Below are positions 35,746 to 44,586 of a DNA stretch of 64,000 nucleotides, piece by piece (positions within the stretch are counted from its first letter, which is position 1; each line of letters starts with the position of its first letter). A program made the translations under genes and the position numbers. The DNA lies in NCBI GenBank assembly GCA_947489325.1, contig CANLDA010000013.1, forward strand, positions 47,221-111,220, in the 5' to 3' direction. The DNA comes from an uncultured Paracoccaceae bacterium (GTDB taxonomy: Bacteria > Pseudomonadota > Alphaproteobacteria > Rhodobacterales > Rhodobacteraceae). The notes under the pieces are model-generated. The model had not been told where the DNA came from. It worked only from the letters and a program-made list of their open reading frames with translations, and searched no databases.

Positions 35746-36930
35746 TCAGGATGAAATGATCTTTTCGACGATGCGTCGTCCAAAATCATGGGTAGGGCCT
35801 TCCCAGTGTGGGCTGAGACGTCCGCCATCATAGGCAGGGGACAAACGACCCTGTTGCAGCAACTCCAGCATGCCCAAGTCCTCTCGGTTCAAATCGTCCC
35901 ACATCTGAATTAGGGCTGCACGGGGTTTGGCATAGGTCTCGGAATTGGCTTCATCTCCGATCACAAACACATGCAGCTCTTCGCGGGTTTTATCTGGCGC
36001 AATCGGATAGCTGACCAATAACGTGAATTGATCCGGGTACACCTCGGCTGCGAAATGGGGAAAACACAAGAACCACAGCCCGCGTTTTGCGTCCTCTTCG
36101 GGCAGATCAGGATAGACCGGCAAACCATCCCCGCGTCCTTCTTCGCTTTCTGGAAAGACATAATCGTTGTAAAACACATGTTGATCCCATTCGCCTGACC
36201 AACGTACGTTCATCGGAGCAAATTTCAAAAGGCGGGGATGCACGGCAAAAACGTGATACCCCTCCATATAGTTTTCATAGACCAGTTTCCAATTGGCGTT
36301 GACGTCAAAATCCAGCTTTCCCGCCCAACGGATCGCACTAAAGTCATAATTTTTTGTACGTGCGACCAATGGGGCCAGCCAGTCCTCCAGCGGCTCGGCA
36401 TCTCCTGCTACGTTCACAAAGATACAGCCATTCCACGTGTCAATCCGTACGGCCATCAGATCAAGCTTATCGCCGCCGCCATCCTTGAACATGTCAGGTT
36501 TATTGGGGCCGTTAAAATGCGGGCGTACGCGTAATTTTCCGCTCAGCGCGTAATTCCATGCGTGATAAGGGCAGGTCAGCGTGGCATGATTGCATGGCTC
36601 TGTCACCAGCTTGGCGCCGCGATGCCGACATACATTGTGAAAGGCACGAATAGATCCGTCGTGATCACGCAACACAATCAAAGGCGCGCCGCCAATATCG
36701 ATGGGTTTCATGTCGCCGGGATTTGGCAATTCTGCTTCGGCTCCGGCAAATACCCAAGAGCGACGAAACACCCGTTCCTGTTCCAGCTTCAACCAATCTT
36801 CTGACCAATAGGCCGCGTTGGGCAATCCACTTGCCTCCTCAATCGGGGCAAAGGTCTGGTCAAACCCATCCTCCCCGATCAATGATTTGACGCGGGCCAC
36901 ATAGGCGGGGTCATGTTTTGGATCATTCAT
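35746..36930 (-). CDS. Rieske oxygenase, betaine/carnitine monooxygenase-like
   Basis: A 394-residue terminal oxygenase (start ATG at 36930; an in-frame ATG at 36975 is less likely). Rieske ligands: NVCRHRGAKLV and TCPYHAWNYALSG. The mononuclear iron site is ENYMEGYHVFAVHP, with Glu at the position that links the metal centres, as in carnitine monooxygenase and glycine-betaine monooxygenase-type enzymes. It would demethylate or cleave a quaternary ammonium compound. It is divergent from an XRE-cupin regulator and the dimethylglycine dehydrogenase-like gene; no reductase partner is adjacent. Confidence 0.88.
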   Translation of the reverse strand: MNDPKHDPAYVARVKSLIGEDGFDQTFAPIEEASGLPNAAYWSEDWLKLEQERVFRRSWVFAGAEAELPNPGDMKPIDIGGAPLIVLRDHDGSIRAFHNVCRHRGAKLVTEPCNHATLTCPYHAWNYALSGKLRVRPHFNGPNKPDMFKDGGGDKLDLMAVRIDTWNGCIFVNVAGDAEPLEDWLAPLVARTKNYDFSAIRWAGKLDFDVNANWKLVYENYMEGYHVFAVHPRLLKFAPMNVRWSGEWDQHVFYNDYVFPESEEGRGDGLPVYPDLPEEDAKRGLWFLCFPHFAAEVYPDQFTLLVSYPIAPDKTREELHVFVIGDEANSETYAKPRAALIQMWDDLNREDLGMLELLQQGRLSPAYDGGRLSPHWEGPTHDFGRRIVEKIISS

Positions 36931-36986
36931 CGGCGAGCATATCTTTTGGGTTGCGAGGTTGTGAAAAAAATGCACTACTTTTTGTC

Positions 36987-37610
36987 ATGGGTGTCAAGAA
37001 AACAAATAAAACAGAGATCGAAAATCCACTGACAAAGCTGGGCGAGGACGTGCGTGCCTTGCGCAAGGCTCAGCAGATGACACTGTCAGATCTTGCAGAG
37101 GCGGCAGGAAAATCCATCAGCTTTCTGTCCAAGATCGAACGCGGCCTTGCGCAGCCATCAGTGACGGCCCTGCAAGGGATCGCGGATGCGCTTGGTGTGC
37201 CGGCAGGATGGTTCTTTGACACAGATGGCCCGGTCAATGCTGACGAACGTCCTTATGTCGTGCGGGCAAATCGGCGGCGCAAGCTGAGTTTCTCCCACCT
37301 GTCGGATACGGCCTATATGGGGCTTGAGGATCATCTGTTGTCGGCCTCGCTGGAGGGCAATCTTGCGCTTGGGATTTCGACATATCAGCCTGGTGGCCAT
37401 AGCGGTGATGATCTGTGCACCCATGACGGCGAAGAGGCCGGTTTGGTGATGCGCGGCGACATACGTCTGACCATGGATGATAAAACCTTTACTCTGCACG
37501 CTGGTGACAGTTTTTCGTTTTCCGCATCGGTGCCGCATCGGTACGAAAATGCAGGCCCTGACATTGCACAGATCGTCTGGGCCAACACTCCTATTTCACT
37601 AAGACGGTAA
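36987..37610 (+). CDS. XRE-family regulator with C-terminal cupin
   Basis: A 207-residue regulator from the ATG at 36987 (MGVKKTNKTEIENPLTKLGE). HTH at about 20-70 (MTLSDLAEAAGKSISFLSKI, then ERGLAQPSVTALQGIADALG) and cupin at about 115-200 (GLVMRGDIRLTMDDKTFTLH, GDSFSFSASVPHRYEN). It lies between the divergent Rieske gene (56-bp gap) and the flavoprotein gene 6 bp downstream, so it probably controls both in response to the methylated amine or a product. The ligand is inferred. Confidence 0.87.
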   Translation: MGVKKTNKTEIENPLTKLGEDVRALRKAQQMTLSDLAEAAGKSISFLSKIERGLAQPSVTALQGIADALGVPAGWFFDTDGPVNADERPYVVRANRRRKLSFSHLSDTAYMGLEDHLLSASLEGNLALGISTYQPGGHSGDDLCTHDGEEAGLVMRGDIRLTMDDKTFTLHAGDSFSFSASVPHRYENAGPDIAQIVWANTPISLRR

Positions 37611-37616
37611 GACATC

Positions 37617-40013
37617 ATGCAGGATCACGCGCAGGTCGTTGTCATCGGGGGCGGCAACATGGGGGCAGGGGTGCTCTATCATCTTGCGCAACTGGGCTGG
37701 AGCGATAGCGTTCTGATTGAAAAGGCAGAACTGACCAGCGGGGCCACGTGGCATGCGGCGGGGTTGGTCAGCCGTATGATTGGCGGTCAGGCCTTGGGGT
37801 CGATGCATGATTATGCCGTGGATTTCTATAAACAGATAGAGGCAGAAACCGATGTCGGCGTCAGCTGGCACAATTGCGGATCGTTGCGAGTGGCGACAAG
37901 TCCAGAGCATATGGATTGGATCACCCACATTCGCGATGCGGTGCTGGCCCGAGGACAAGAGGCCCATATCATTGATGCATCCGAGGTGGCGCGCCTTAAC
38001 CCGCTGTATGACGTAAAGGCGGCAGGAGTTCTGGGCGCGGTCTATACCCCAGATGATGGGCATGTTGATCCTTCTGGCACCTGTCAGGCCATGGCCAAGG
38101 GGGCGCGGCAGATGGGGGCCAAGGTCATTCGCAATTGCCGCGTTATCGGTGTTTCGCAACGTATGGATGGCATGTGGCAGGTGGACACCGAACAAGGCCG
38201 GATCACCTGCGAACATGTGGTCAATGCAGGCGGGTATCATGCACGTCAGATTGGGGCGATGGTGGGGCTTGATCTGCCGATCACCACGATGTTGCATCAT
38301 TATGTCGTGACCGACGCCGTGCCCGAATTCGCGGCAATGGATCATGAGATTCCGGTGACACGCGATGATTATTTCTGTGGCTATGTGCGGCGTGAACAAG
38401 GCTCTGCCCTGATTGGGCTGTATGACAAGCAAGCCCCGCAATCGGTCTGGCGTGATGGGTGTCCATGGGACAGCGAAAACGAATTGTTTGATCCCAATTG
38501 GGAGGGCATCACCCCTTGGTTGGAAAATTGTTTTGAGCGCATGCCAGCCCTGATGAATCGCGGGATCAAGCGGGTGGTGAATGGCGGTATCACCTATACG
38601 CCGGACGGGTCGATGATGCTGGGGCCTGCACCGGGGCTGCGCAATTTCTGGCTGGCCTGTGGGGCAACTGTGGGTATTGCATGGGGGCCGGGCGCTGGGC
38701 GTGCTTTGGCGCAATGGATGGTGCATGGGGCGGCGGATGTTTCCACCCGCGCCTTTGATCCACGCCGTTTTGGGGTTTGGGCAGATGCAGATTATGCGCA
38801 TGCACGCGCCACCGAGGATTACACGCTGCGTCAGGCTATGCCCTTTCCTCAGCATCAACGCCACACCCGTCGCGGCATAAAACGATCCGGGGCACATGAT
38901 CGCACCACAGCACTTGGCGCTTGTTTTGAAGAGGCAGGTGGCTGGGAACGCCCACGTCTTTTCGCGCCAGAGCCGATGGGATGGCGGCGGACAACAGCGT
39001 TTGATCAAGTGGCCACCGAATGTGCGGTGGTGCGCAATCAGGTGGGGCTGGGGGATTACTCGGCCTTTGCCAAATTCACCATCATCGGGGCCGGGGCTGA
39101 ACGTTGGCTTAACCGGGTTTGCGCCAACAAGATGCCAGCGGTCGGGCGCACATGTCTGACGCTGTTGCTAAACCATCGCGGCACGATCGAAGGCGAGGCG
39201 ACGATTGCCCGAACAGGCCCCGAGACGTTTTATTTTGTCACAGGCGGGCCGTCAGAACGCAGGGTATGGGATTGGTTGACCCTGCAGTGTGGGGAGCCGA
39301 TGCAGGAATGCACCCTTGAAAATGTGACGGATCAGATCGGCATTCTGGTGCTTGCAGGCCCCCAAGCGCGATCCGTGCTGGAACGCTGCACCGATGATGA
39401 TGTGTCCAACACTGCCCTGCCGTGGTTGCGCATGAAAACCATCACTGTGGCAGACATTCCCGTGACCGTCCTCAGGCTCAGCTTTACGGGCGAGTTGGCC
39501 TATGAACTGCACGCGCCCAATGCCCAATTGGGGGCGCTGTGGGATGTCTTGTGGGACGCAGGCGCAGATCTCGGGATCGCCCCCTTTGGATCAAAGGCGC
39601 TGGACACGCTGCGACTGGAGAAATTTTATCGCGGCGGGCATGAGCTTGCCAATGACGCAAGCCACAAGGACGTGGACCAGATGCGTTTTGCGGATCTCAG
39701 TAAGGAGTTTATCGGCAAAGCGGCCATGCTTGCGCGTGACCCACAAAGTAAAATCACCTTGCTGACCCTTGAGGGAGAAGACACAGACGCGCTCATGTCC
39801 GAAGCAGTGTATCATGCAGGACAACTGGTTGGTTCAATCACCTCTGCGGCCTATGGCCATAGTGTGGGTCAAAGTCTTGCCATTGCTTTTTTGAAAGAAG
39901 CTGCACGCGCGCCGGGAACCAAATTGCAGGTCTCTTTGTTGGGGCGTCTTGTGGATGCCGTGGTTTTGCCTGATGCCCCTTGGGATTCCGGGAATATGCG
40001 TCTAAAAGCCTGA
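37617..40013 (+). CDS. Dimethylglycine/sarcosine dehydrogenase-like flavoprotein
   Basis: A 798-residue two-domain demethylase. The N-terminal DAO domain (about 1-390) has the FAD motif VVVIGGGNMGAGVLYHLA and GATWHAAGLV, where the His covalently binds FAD in dimethylglycine and sarcosine dehydrogenases. The C-terminal GcvT-type domain (about 430-790, including LLNHRGTIEGEATIAR and SFTGELAYELHAPN) passes the methyl-derived carbon to tetrahydrofolate. With the divergent Rieske oxygenase it could degrade a betaine stepwise. Length is typical (about 800-850). It follows its regulator by 6 bp. Confidence 0.88.
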   Translation: MQDHAQVVVIGGGNMGAGVLYHLAQLGWSDSVLIEKAELTSGATWHAAGLVSRMIGGQALGSMHDYAVDFYKQIEAETDVGVSWHNCGSLRVATSPEHMDWITHIRDAVLARGQEAHIIDASEVARLNPLYDVKAAGVLGAVYTPDDGHVDPSGTCQAMAKGARQMGAKVIRNCRVIGVSQRMDGMWQVDTEQGRITCEHVVNAGGYHARQIGAMVGLDLPITTMLHHYVVTDAVPEFAAMDHEIPVTRDDYFCGYVRREQGSALIGLYDKQAPQSVWRDGCPWDSENELFDPNWEGITPWLENCFERMPALMNRGIKRVVNGGITYTPDGSMMLGPAPGLRNFWLACGATVGIAWGPGAGRALAQWMVHGAADVSTRAFDPRRFGVWADADYAHARATEDYTLRQAMPFPQHQRHTRRGIKRSGAHDRTTALGACFEEAGGWERPRLFAPEPMGWRRTTAFDQVATECAVVRNQVGLGDYSAFAKFTIIGAGAERWLNRVCANKMPAVGRTCLTLLLNHRGTIEGEATIARTGPETFYFVTGGPSERRVWDWLTLQCGEPMQECTLENVTDQIGILVLAGPQARSVLERCTDDDVSNTALPWLRMKTITVADIPVTVLRLSFTGELAYELHAPNAQLGALWDVLWDAGADLGIAPFGSKALDTLRLEKFYRGGHELANDASHKDVDQMRFADLSKEFIGKAAMLARDPQSKITLLTLEGEDTDALMSEAVYHAGQLVGSITSAAYGHSVGQSLAIAFLKEAARAPGTKLQVSLLGRLVDAVVLPDAPWDSGNMRLKA

Positions 40014-40082
40014 TCATTCGCGAAAATTGGGGGGATATGGCAGCATATCTTATGTGCAGGCCAAGAAACCCGACCTGCTCGC

Positions 40083-40110
40083 TTGACTCCCTTCTACCAT
40101 GGTGTATATG
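40083..40110 (+). promoter_or_regulatory. Sigma-70-type promoter for rpsD
   Basis: TTGACT (40083-40088), a 16-base spacer and TATATG (40105-40110) form a good consensus promoter 118 bp upstream of rpsD. The leader holds CGCCTTTTAAGGCG at 40191-40204. Otherwise the 215-bp gap 40014-40228 contains nothing recognisable. Confidence 0.6.
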
Positions 40111-40228
40111 CGCGGCTTCATTGGTGTTGGTGGCCCTTGCAAAAGGATCCCTGTCATGTCGCAAGACAAGAGGACAACGCCCTTCATAGTCGCCTTTTAA
40201 GGCGTCGACCCAAAGAAGGATATCAGCC

Positions 40229-40849
40229 GTGACTAAACGTACGTCTGCCAAGTATAAAATTGACCGCCGCATGGGCGAAAACATCTGGGGCCGTCCTAAA
40301 TCCCCAGTAAACCGTCGTGAATATGGCCCCGGCCAGCACGGTCAGCGCCGCAAGGGCAAACTGTCTGACTTTGGTCTGCAGCTGCGTGCCAAGCAAAAGC
40401 TCAAAGGTTACTACGGCGACCTGACCGAGAAACAGTTCCGTCGCATCTATGGCGAAGCTGAGCGTGTAAAAGGCGATACAGGTGAAAACCTGATTGGTCT
40501 GCTGGAACGCCGTCTTGACGCCGTTGTGTACCGTGCAAAATTCGTAGCAACCGTATTTGCTGCGCGTCAGTTCGTGAACCACGGCCACGTCAAAGTGAAC
40601 GGCAAGAAAGTGAACATCCCTTCTTACCGTGTTAAAGAAGGCGACGTGATCGAAGTGCGTGACAAATCCAAGCAGCTGACTGTTCTGCTGGAAGCCGTAC
40701 AACTGGCCGAGCGTGACGTTCCTGATTACATCGACGTTGATCATTCCAAAATGACTGCAACTTTCGTACGCGCACCCGGCCTGTCCGACGTGCCTTACCC
40801 AGTTGTTATGGAACCAAACCTCGTGGTTGAATTCTACGCGAAGAACTAA
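40229..40849 (+). CDS. rpsD: 30S ribosomal protein S4
   Basis: A 206-residue primary rRNA-binding protein of the small subunit that nucleates assembly and affects decoding accuracy. It begins at GTG 40229 ([20 protein letters not shown]) and contains the S4 RNA-binding domain ([40 protein letters not shown]). Codon use is strongly biased, as for highly expressed genes. It stands alone with its own promoter and a terminator at 40868, as usual in alphaproteobacteria. Confidence 0.98.
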   Translation: MTKRTSAKYKIDRRMGENIWGRPKSPVNRREYGPGQHGQRRKGKLSDFGLQLRAKQKLKGYYGDLTEKQFRRIYGEAERVKGDTGENLIGLLERRLDAVVYRAKFVATVFAARQFVNHGHVKVNGKKVNIPSYRVKEGDVIEVRDKSKQLTVLLEAVQLAERDVPDYIDVDHSKMTATFVRAPGLSDVPYPVVMEPNLVVEFYAKN

Positions 40850-40867
40850 TCTTCGCCGATCCATTCG

Positions 40868-40905
40868 AAAGGCCGCGACGGGAAACCGCCGCGGCCTTTT
40901 TCGTT
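40868..40905 (+). terminator. Rho-independent terminator after rpsD
   Basis: Stem AAAGGCCGC/GCGGCCTTT around ACGG...ACC GCC loop sequence, followed by TTTTTCGTTT. Located 19 bp after the rpsD stop. Confidence 0.85.
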
Positions 40906-40960
40906 TGTACTGGCCATGTTGATTCAGCAGGGCTAGAACGTGCTCAAAGGGAGTTTTTAA

Positions 40961-42046
40961 ATGAGCAGTATTACCCCGCAACCCGGCATTATGGATATCG
41001 CGCTGTACCAAGGTGGTGCGGCGCATGTCGAGGGCGTGAGCGATGTTGTCAAACTGTCGTCAAACGAGAACCCATATGGGCCATCGGACGCGGCGGTCGA
41101 GGCCTATCGCCGTGCGGGGTATGATTTGCATCGGTATCCTTCTTCTGATCATGCGCGCCTGCGGGCGGCCATTGCCGAGGTGCACGGGCTGGATGCGGAT
41201 CGTGTTATCATGGGGGCAGGCAGCGACGAAATCATTGCCTTTCTGTGTCAGGCCTTTGCTGGCGTGGGGGATGAGGTCGTGCACACCGAACACGGTTTTG
41301 CCATGTACCGCATTTCGACGCTTGCGGCTGGTGCGACCCCGGTTGAAGTCAAAGAACGCGATCGCGTGACCGATGTGGATGCCATTCTGGCGGCCTGTAC
41401 GGACAAAACCAAATTGGTGTTCATTGCCAACCCCAACAACCCCACCGGCACGATGATTGGTGGCAACGAGGTGGCGCGGCTGGCGGATGGCCTGCCCAAA
41501 CAGGCCATTCTGGTTCTGGACGGGGCCTATGCCGAATATGTCGAGGATTACGATGGCGGTGCGGGGCTTGTGGACAGCCGTGACAACGTGGTGATGACAC
41601 GCACGTTTTCCAAACTTTACGGGCTGGGTGGTTTGCGCGTGGGCTGGGGGTATGGCCCCAAGGAGATCGTGGATGTCCTCAATCGGGTGCGCGGGCCGTT
41701 TAACCTGTCCGGCCCATCCTTGGCCGCGGCAGAAGCATCGGTGCGCGATACCGCCTATGCCGAAAAATGCCGCAAGGACAACGCGCGCTGGCGCGCTTGG
41801 TTGGCCGAAGCACTGGCCGAGCATGGCGTGCCCTCAGACACGTCAACGGCGAATTTCATTCTGGCGCGATTTGCCGATCAAGATGAGGCAGAGGCTTGTG
41901 ATAAGTATTTGAAAACGCAAGGTTTGATTGTGCGCCTTGTGGCCGGATACAAGCTGCCAAACTGTCTGCGCATCACTGTCGGGGACGAGGCAAGTTGCCG
42001 CCGTGTGGCACATGCGATTGGGCTATTCAAAGGGGGTGCGCGATGA
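40961..42046 (+). CDS. hisC: Histidinol-phosphate / aromatic aminotransferase
   Basis: A 361-residue PLP-dependent fold-I aminotransferase. Phosphate-binding and substrate motifs: [22 protein letters not shown], and the PLP Lys in [16 protein letters not shown]. HisC makes histidinol phosphate and in many bacteria also transaminates prephenate or phenylpyruvates. Coupling by ATGA overlap with the prephenate dehydrogenase-like gene suggests a role in tyrosine synthesis too. The start ATG at 40961 follows AAAGGGAG. Confidence 0.93.
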   Translation: MSSITPQPGIMDIALYQGGAAHVEGVSDVVKLSSNENPYGPSDAAVEAYRRAGYDLHRYPSSDHARLRAAIAEVHGLDADRVIMGAGSDEIIAFLCQAFAGVGDEVVHTEHGFAMYRISTLAAGATPVEVKERDRVTDVDAILAACTDKTKLVFIANPNNPTGTMIGGNEVARLADGLPKQAILVLDGAYAEYVEDYDGGAGLVDSRDNVVMTRTFSKLYGLGGLRVGWGYGPKEIVDVLNRVRGPFNLSGPSLAAAEASVRDTAYAEKCRKDNARWRAWLAEALAEHGVPSDTSTANFILARFADQDEAEACDKYLKTQGLIVRLVAGYKLPNCLRITVGDEASCRRVAHAIGLFKGGAR

Positions 42047-42975
42047 CACAAGTTTATGACCGCGTCGCCCTGATTGGGTTGGGTTTGATTGCATCATCCA
42101 TGTTCTGGGCCATCAAGCGCTCTGGTCTGGCCCAAGAGGTGACAGGCTTTGCGCGTTCGCAAGAAACCCGCGAAACCGCCCGCCGGATCGGGCTGTGTGA
42201 CCGCGTATGTGACAGCGCGCGTGAGGCCGTTGAAGGGGCCGATCTTGTGGTGCTTTGTGTCCCTGTCGGCGCGATGGAGGCCGTGGCCAAGGACATTGCT
42301 CCGGCTCTGAAACCCGGCGCGACCGTTACCGATGTGGGATCGGTCAAGCGCCATGTGGTCGACGCCGTGGCCCCGCATATCCCCGAGGGTGTGCATTTCA
42401 TTCCCGGTCACCCACTGGCAGGCACGGAACATTCCGGCCCTGAAAGCGGCTTTGCCGAACTTTATGACAACCGGTGGTGTTTGCTGATCGGATCAGAAAA
42501 CACCGACACGGCGGCCATGGCAAAACTGCGCAGCCTTTGGGAAGGCATGGGCGCAAATGTCGAGGAAATGGACCCGGACCATCATGATCTGGTGTTGGCC
42601 GTGACCTCACATGCGCCGCACCTGATTGCCTATACGATGGTGGGTGTGGCCGATGATTTGCGCCGTGTGACCGACAGCGAAGTGATCAAATACTCCGCCG
42701 CCGGGTTTCGCGATTTCACGCGGATTGCGGCCTCTGATCCAACCATGTGGCGGGATGTGTTTCTGACCAACAAAGAGGCCACCCTGGAAATTCTGGGTCG
42801 CTTCACCGAAGAGCTGTTTGCTTTGCAACGCGCCATTCGCACGGGCGACGGGGATCATCTGTTTGATTACTTTACCCACACCCGCGCGATCCGGCGCAGC
42901 ATTATCGAGGCCGGACAAGATACCGACGCACCAAATTTCGGTCGCGGCCAAGTAACTGGACAGAAAAAAGACTGA
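42043..42975 (+). CDS. Prephenate/arogenate dehydrogenase
   Basis: A 310-residue TyrA-type enzyme for tyrosine synthesis. The N-terminal Rossmann motif is [20 protein letters not shown]; family segments [26 protein letters not shown] and SHAPHLIAY with catalytic His residues follow, then the helical C-terminal domain ([20 protein letters not shown]). The start ATG at 42043 overlaps the hisC stop (ATGA). There is no ACT domain, so feedback control is by other means. Whether prephenate or arogenate is the substrate cannot be told. Confidence 0.92.
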   Translation: MTQVYDRVALIGLGLIASSMFWAIKRSGLAQEVTGFARSQETRETARRIGLCDRVCDSAREAVEGADLVVLCVPVGAMEAVAKDIAPALKPGATVTDVGSVKRHVVDAVAPHIPEGVHFIPGHPLAGTEHSGPESGFAELYDNRWCLLIGSENTDTAAMAKLRSLWEGMGANVEEMDPDHHDLVLAVTSHAPHLIAYTMVGVADDLRRVTDSEVIKYSAAGFRDFTRIAASDPTMWRDVFLTNKEATLEILGRFTEELFALQRAIRTGDGDHLFDYFTHTRAIRRSIIEAGQDTDAPNFGRGQVTGQKKD

Positions 42976-43841
42976 TGCGGCGGTTGATGCTCATAGCATC
43001 GCTGTTGTTGGCCAATATGGCCTTGGCCAACGCGCCGGGCACGTCGCTGCGCCCAGTTGCGCGTGAAGATGTGTTTCCGGTGGCTATTCGCGGATTTGGT
43101 CCAGTGCAGTCTTTAAGGCCCGTCATTCGCCCCGGAAGTGGGGCCAATGTGTTGCCGTCTTATGTGGTGCCAGCCCCGCAACCGACGGTTTACACTGGTA
43201 CGGGCTTGGCACCGCTTGTCTCTGCGCGCCCTCTGCAAAGGCCAGCGCACAGACGGTTTGGCGTGCGCAAGGCTTCGACCACCCCCTCAAAGCCCAGCAA
43301 AAAATCTGCACGCGGCGTGGGGCGTGTGTGTGGGGATCGTCAGTTGCAAGGCGAATTCGTTGGCAACGTTCCGGGCAAGCTGCGCGGATGTGGTGCAACA
43401 GATGCGGTGCGTCTGCATTCCGTATCCGGTGTGACCCTCAGCAACCCGGCAGTGATGGAATGTCAAACCGCCAAAGCCTTGAAAAAATGGGTCGATCGGG
43501 GGGTAGAACCCGCCATCGGCCGCCATGGTGGTGGATTGGCCAAACTGAACGTCGCTGCCGGATATTCCTGCCGCACGCGCAACAGCAAACCCGGTGCCAA
43601 AATATCTGAACATGGCAAAGGCCACGCCATCGACATTTCAGGCTTTACCTTGGCCAATGGCGAGCGGATCAGTGTATTGAACGATTGGGGGCGCAGCAAA
43701 CGCGGGCGGATGCTCAAGAAAATGCATGGCTCGGCCTGTGGCACCTTTGGCACCGTGCTTGGTCCCAACGCAGACCGCTATCACCGCGACCATTTCCATC
43801 TGGACGTCGCACGCCACCGCAGCGGGGCCTATTGCCGATAA
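42975..43841 (+). CDS. Extensin-like family protein
   Basis: A 288-residue exported protein with signal peptide (LMLIASLLLANMALA, about 4-18), a Pro/Arg-rich linker (to about 110) and a C-terminal extensin-like domain with cysteines and the motif SEHGKGHAIDISGF plus HRDHFHLDVARHR. That His/Asp pattern resembles peptidoglycan peptidases of the D-alanyl-D-alanine carboxypeptidase/LAS type, so cell-wall hydrolysis is likely. The ATG overlaps the stop of the upstream dehydrogenase by one base (TGATG). Confidence 0.82.
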   Translation: MRRLMLIASLLLANMALANAPGTSLRPVAREDVFPVAIRGFGPVQSLRPVIRPGSGANVLPSYVVPAPQPTVYTGTGLAPLVSARPLQRPAHRRFGVRKASTTPSKPSKKSARGVGRVCGDRQLQGEFVGNVPGKLRGCGATDAVRLHSVSGVTLSNPAVMECQTAKALKKWVDRGVEPAIGRHGGGLAKLNVAAGYSCRTRNSKPGAKISEHGKGHAIDISGFTLANGERISVLNDWGRSKRGRMLKKMHGSACGTFGTVLGPNADRYHRDHFHLDVARHRSGAYCR

Positions 43842-43902
43842 GGCGCAGCTGAAACATCGTGCTCTATGTCAACTCTAAGCCCCAAAGCAGACAGGATTCC
43901 AG

Positions 43903-44496
43903 TTAGCCTTGTAGTTTTGGAAACAAGCCACAGAGAAATTTGAAAATGACGCGCTTTGCCGCGGCGTGATCAAAGTCGCTGGGGTTTAGCATGAAATCAA
44001 TCCAGATACCTTCGGAAAGCGAGATAGTGCCATAAACCGCATCTTGAATCAGGTCGGGGTCGGCGGTCATAACTCCAAAGATTTCAGCATAAATATTTTC
44101 AAGCTGTGCGTCCCTCGTTCCGGTGAATTGCCCGATGGTGGGGCTGGTTCTGGCTGCTCCTCGCAACTCGTACCATGTGCAAATGTTCTTTTCATTTAAG
44201 ACGTTAGGCGAAAGATCATAGTCCACAATGGCGTCAAGTCGCGCTTGGGGGTCTGCTGGCGTATCTTTTAGCCAGTCTTCGAAGCCGGCGTAATACTCTT
44301 CGCTTGCTTGTTTCGCAGCCGCAGCGAGTAGAGCGTTTTTGTTTTCAAAATGAAGATGGACCATTCCGCGCGAAAGATCCGCGATTTCAATGATCTTGCT
44401 GATGGACGCGTCAGCATAGCCATACTGCGCCAAGGCTTGCAGTGTTGCATCTACTAAGCGCTGCCTGTTGCGCTCCTTTTTCTTGGCTGCCGTCAC
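43903..44496 (-). CDS. TetR-family regulator 1 (BetI-like)
   Basis: A 197-residue repressor with N-terminal HTH (ISKIIEIADLSRGMVHLHFE, about 33-52; residues QRLVDATLQALAQYGYADAS form the preceding helices) and a C-terminal ligand domain resembling BetI. It is divergent from the amine flavoprotein gene at 44587, and the 90-bp gap holds a perfect 22-bp palindrome. It probably represses the 44587-47859 operon until the methylated amine is present. Ligand unknown. Confidence 0.85.
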   Translation of the reverse strand: MTAAKKKERNRQRLVDATLQALAQYGYADASISKIIEIADLSRGMVHLHFENKNALLAAAAKQASEEYYAGFEDWLKDTPADPQARLDAIVDYDLSPNVLNEKNICTWYELRGAARTSPTIGQFTGTRDAQLENIYAEIFGVMTADPDLIQDAVYGTISLSEGIWIDFMLNPSDFDHAAAKRVIFKFLCGLFPKLQG

Positions 44497-44553
44497 CCGC
44501 CGAATTCCTTGGTTGTTTCAAGGTCAATTGACACGGATGCCAGTCTGATGTCA

Positions 44554-44575
44554 AATATGGACAATTGTCCATATT
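44554..44575. promoter_or_regulatory. 22-bp perfect palindrome, putative TetR-1 operator
   Basis: Half-site AATATGGACAA with its exact complement, 12 bp upstream of the flavoprotein start. TTGACA at 44528-44533 is a good -35; the palindrome covers the expected -10 region, so binding should block transcription. Confidence 0.6.
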
Positions 44576-44586
44576 GGAGCATTGCT

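Noticed and set aside
37599..39008. 469-codon minus-strand frame
   Set aside because: Antisense to the dimethylglycine dehydrogenase-like gene; rich in His, Pro and Arg as expected of a shadow frame.
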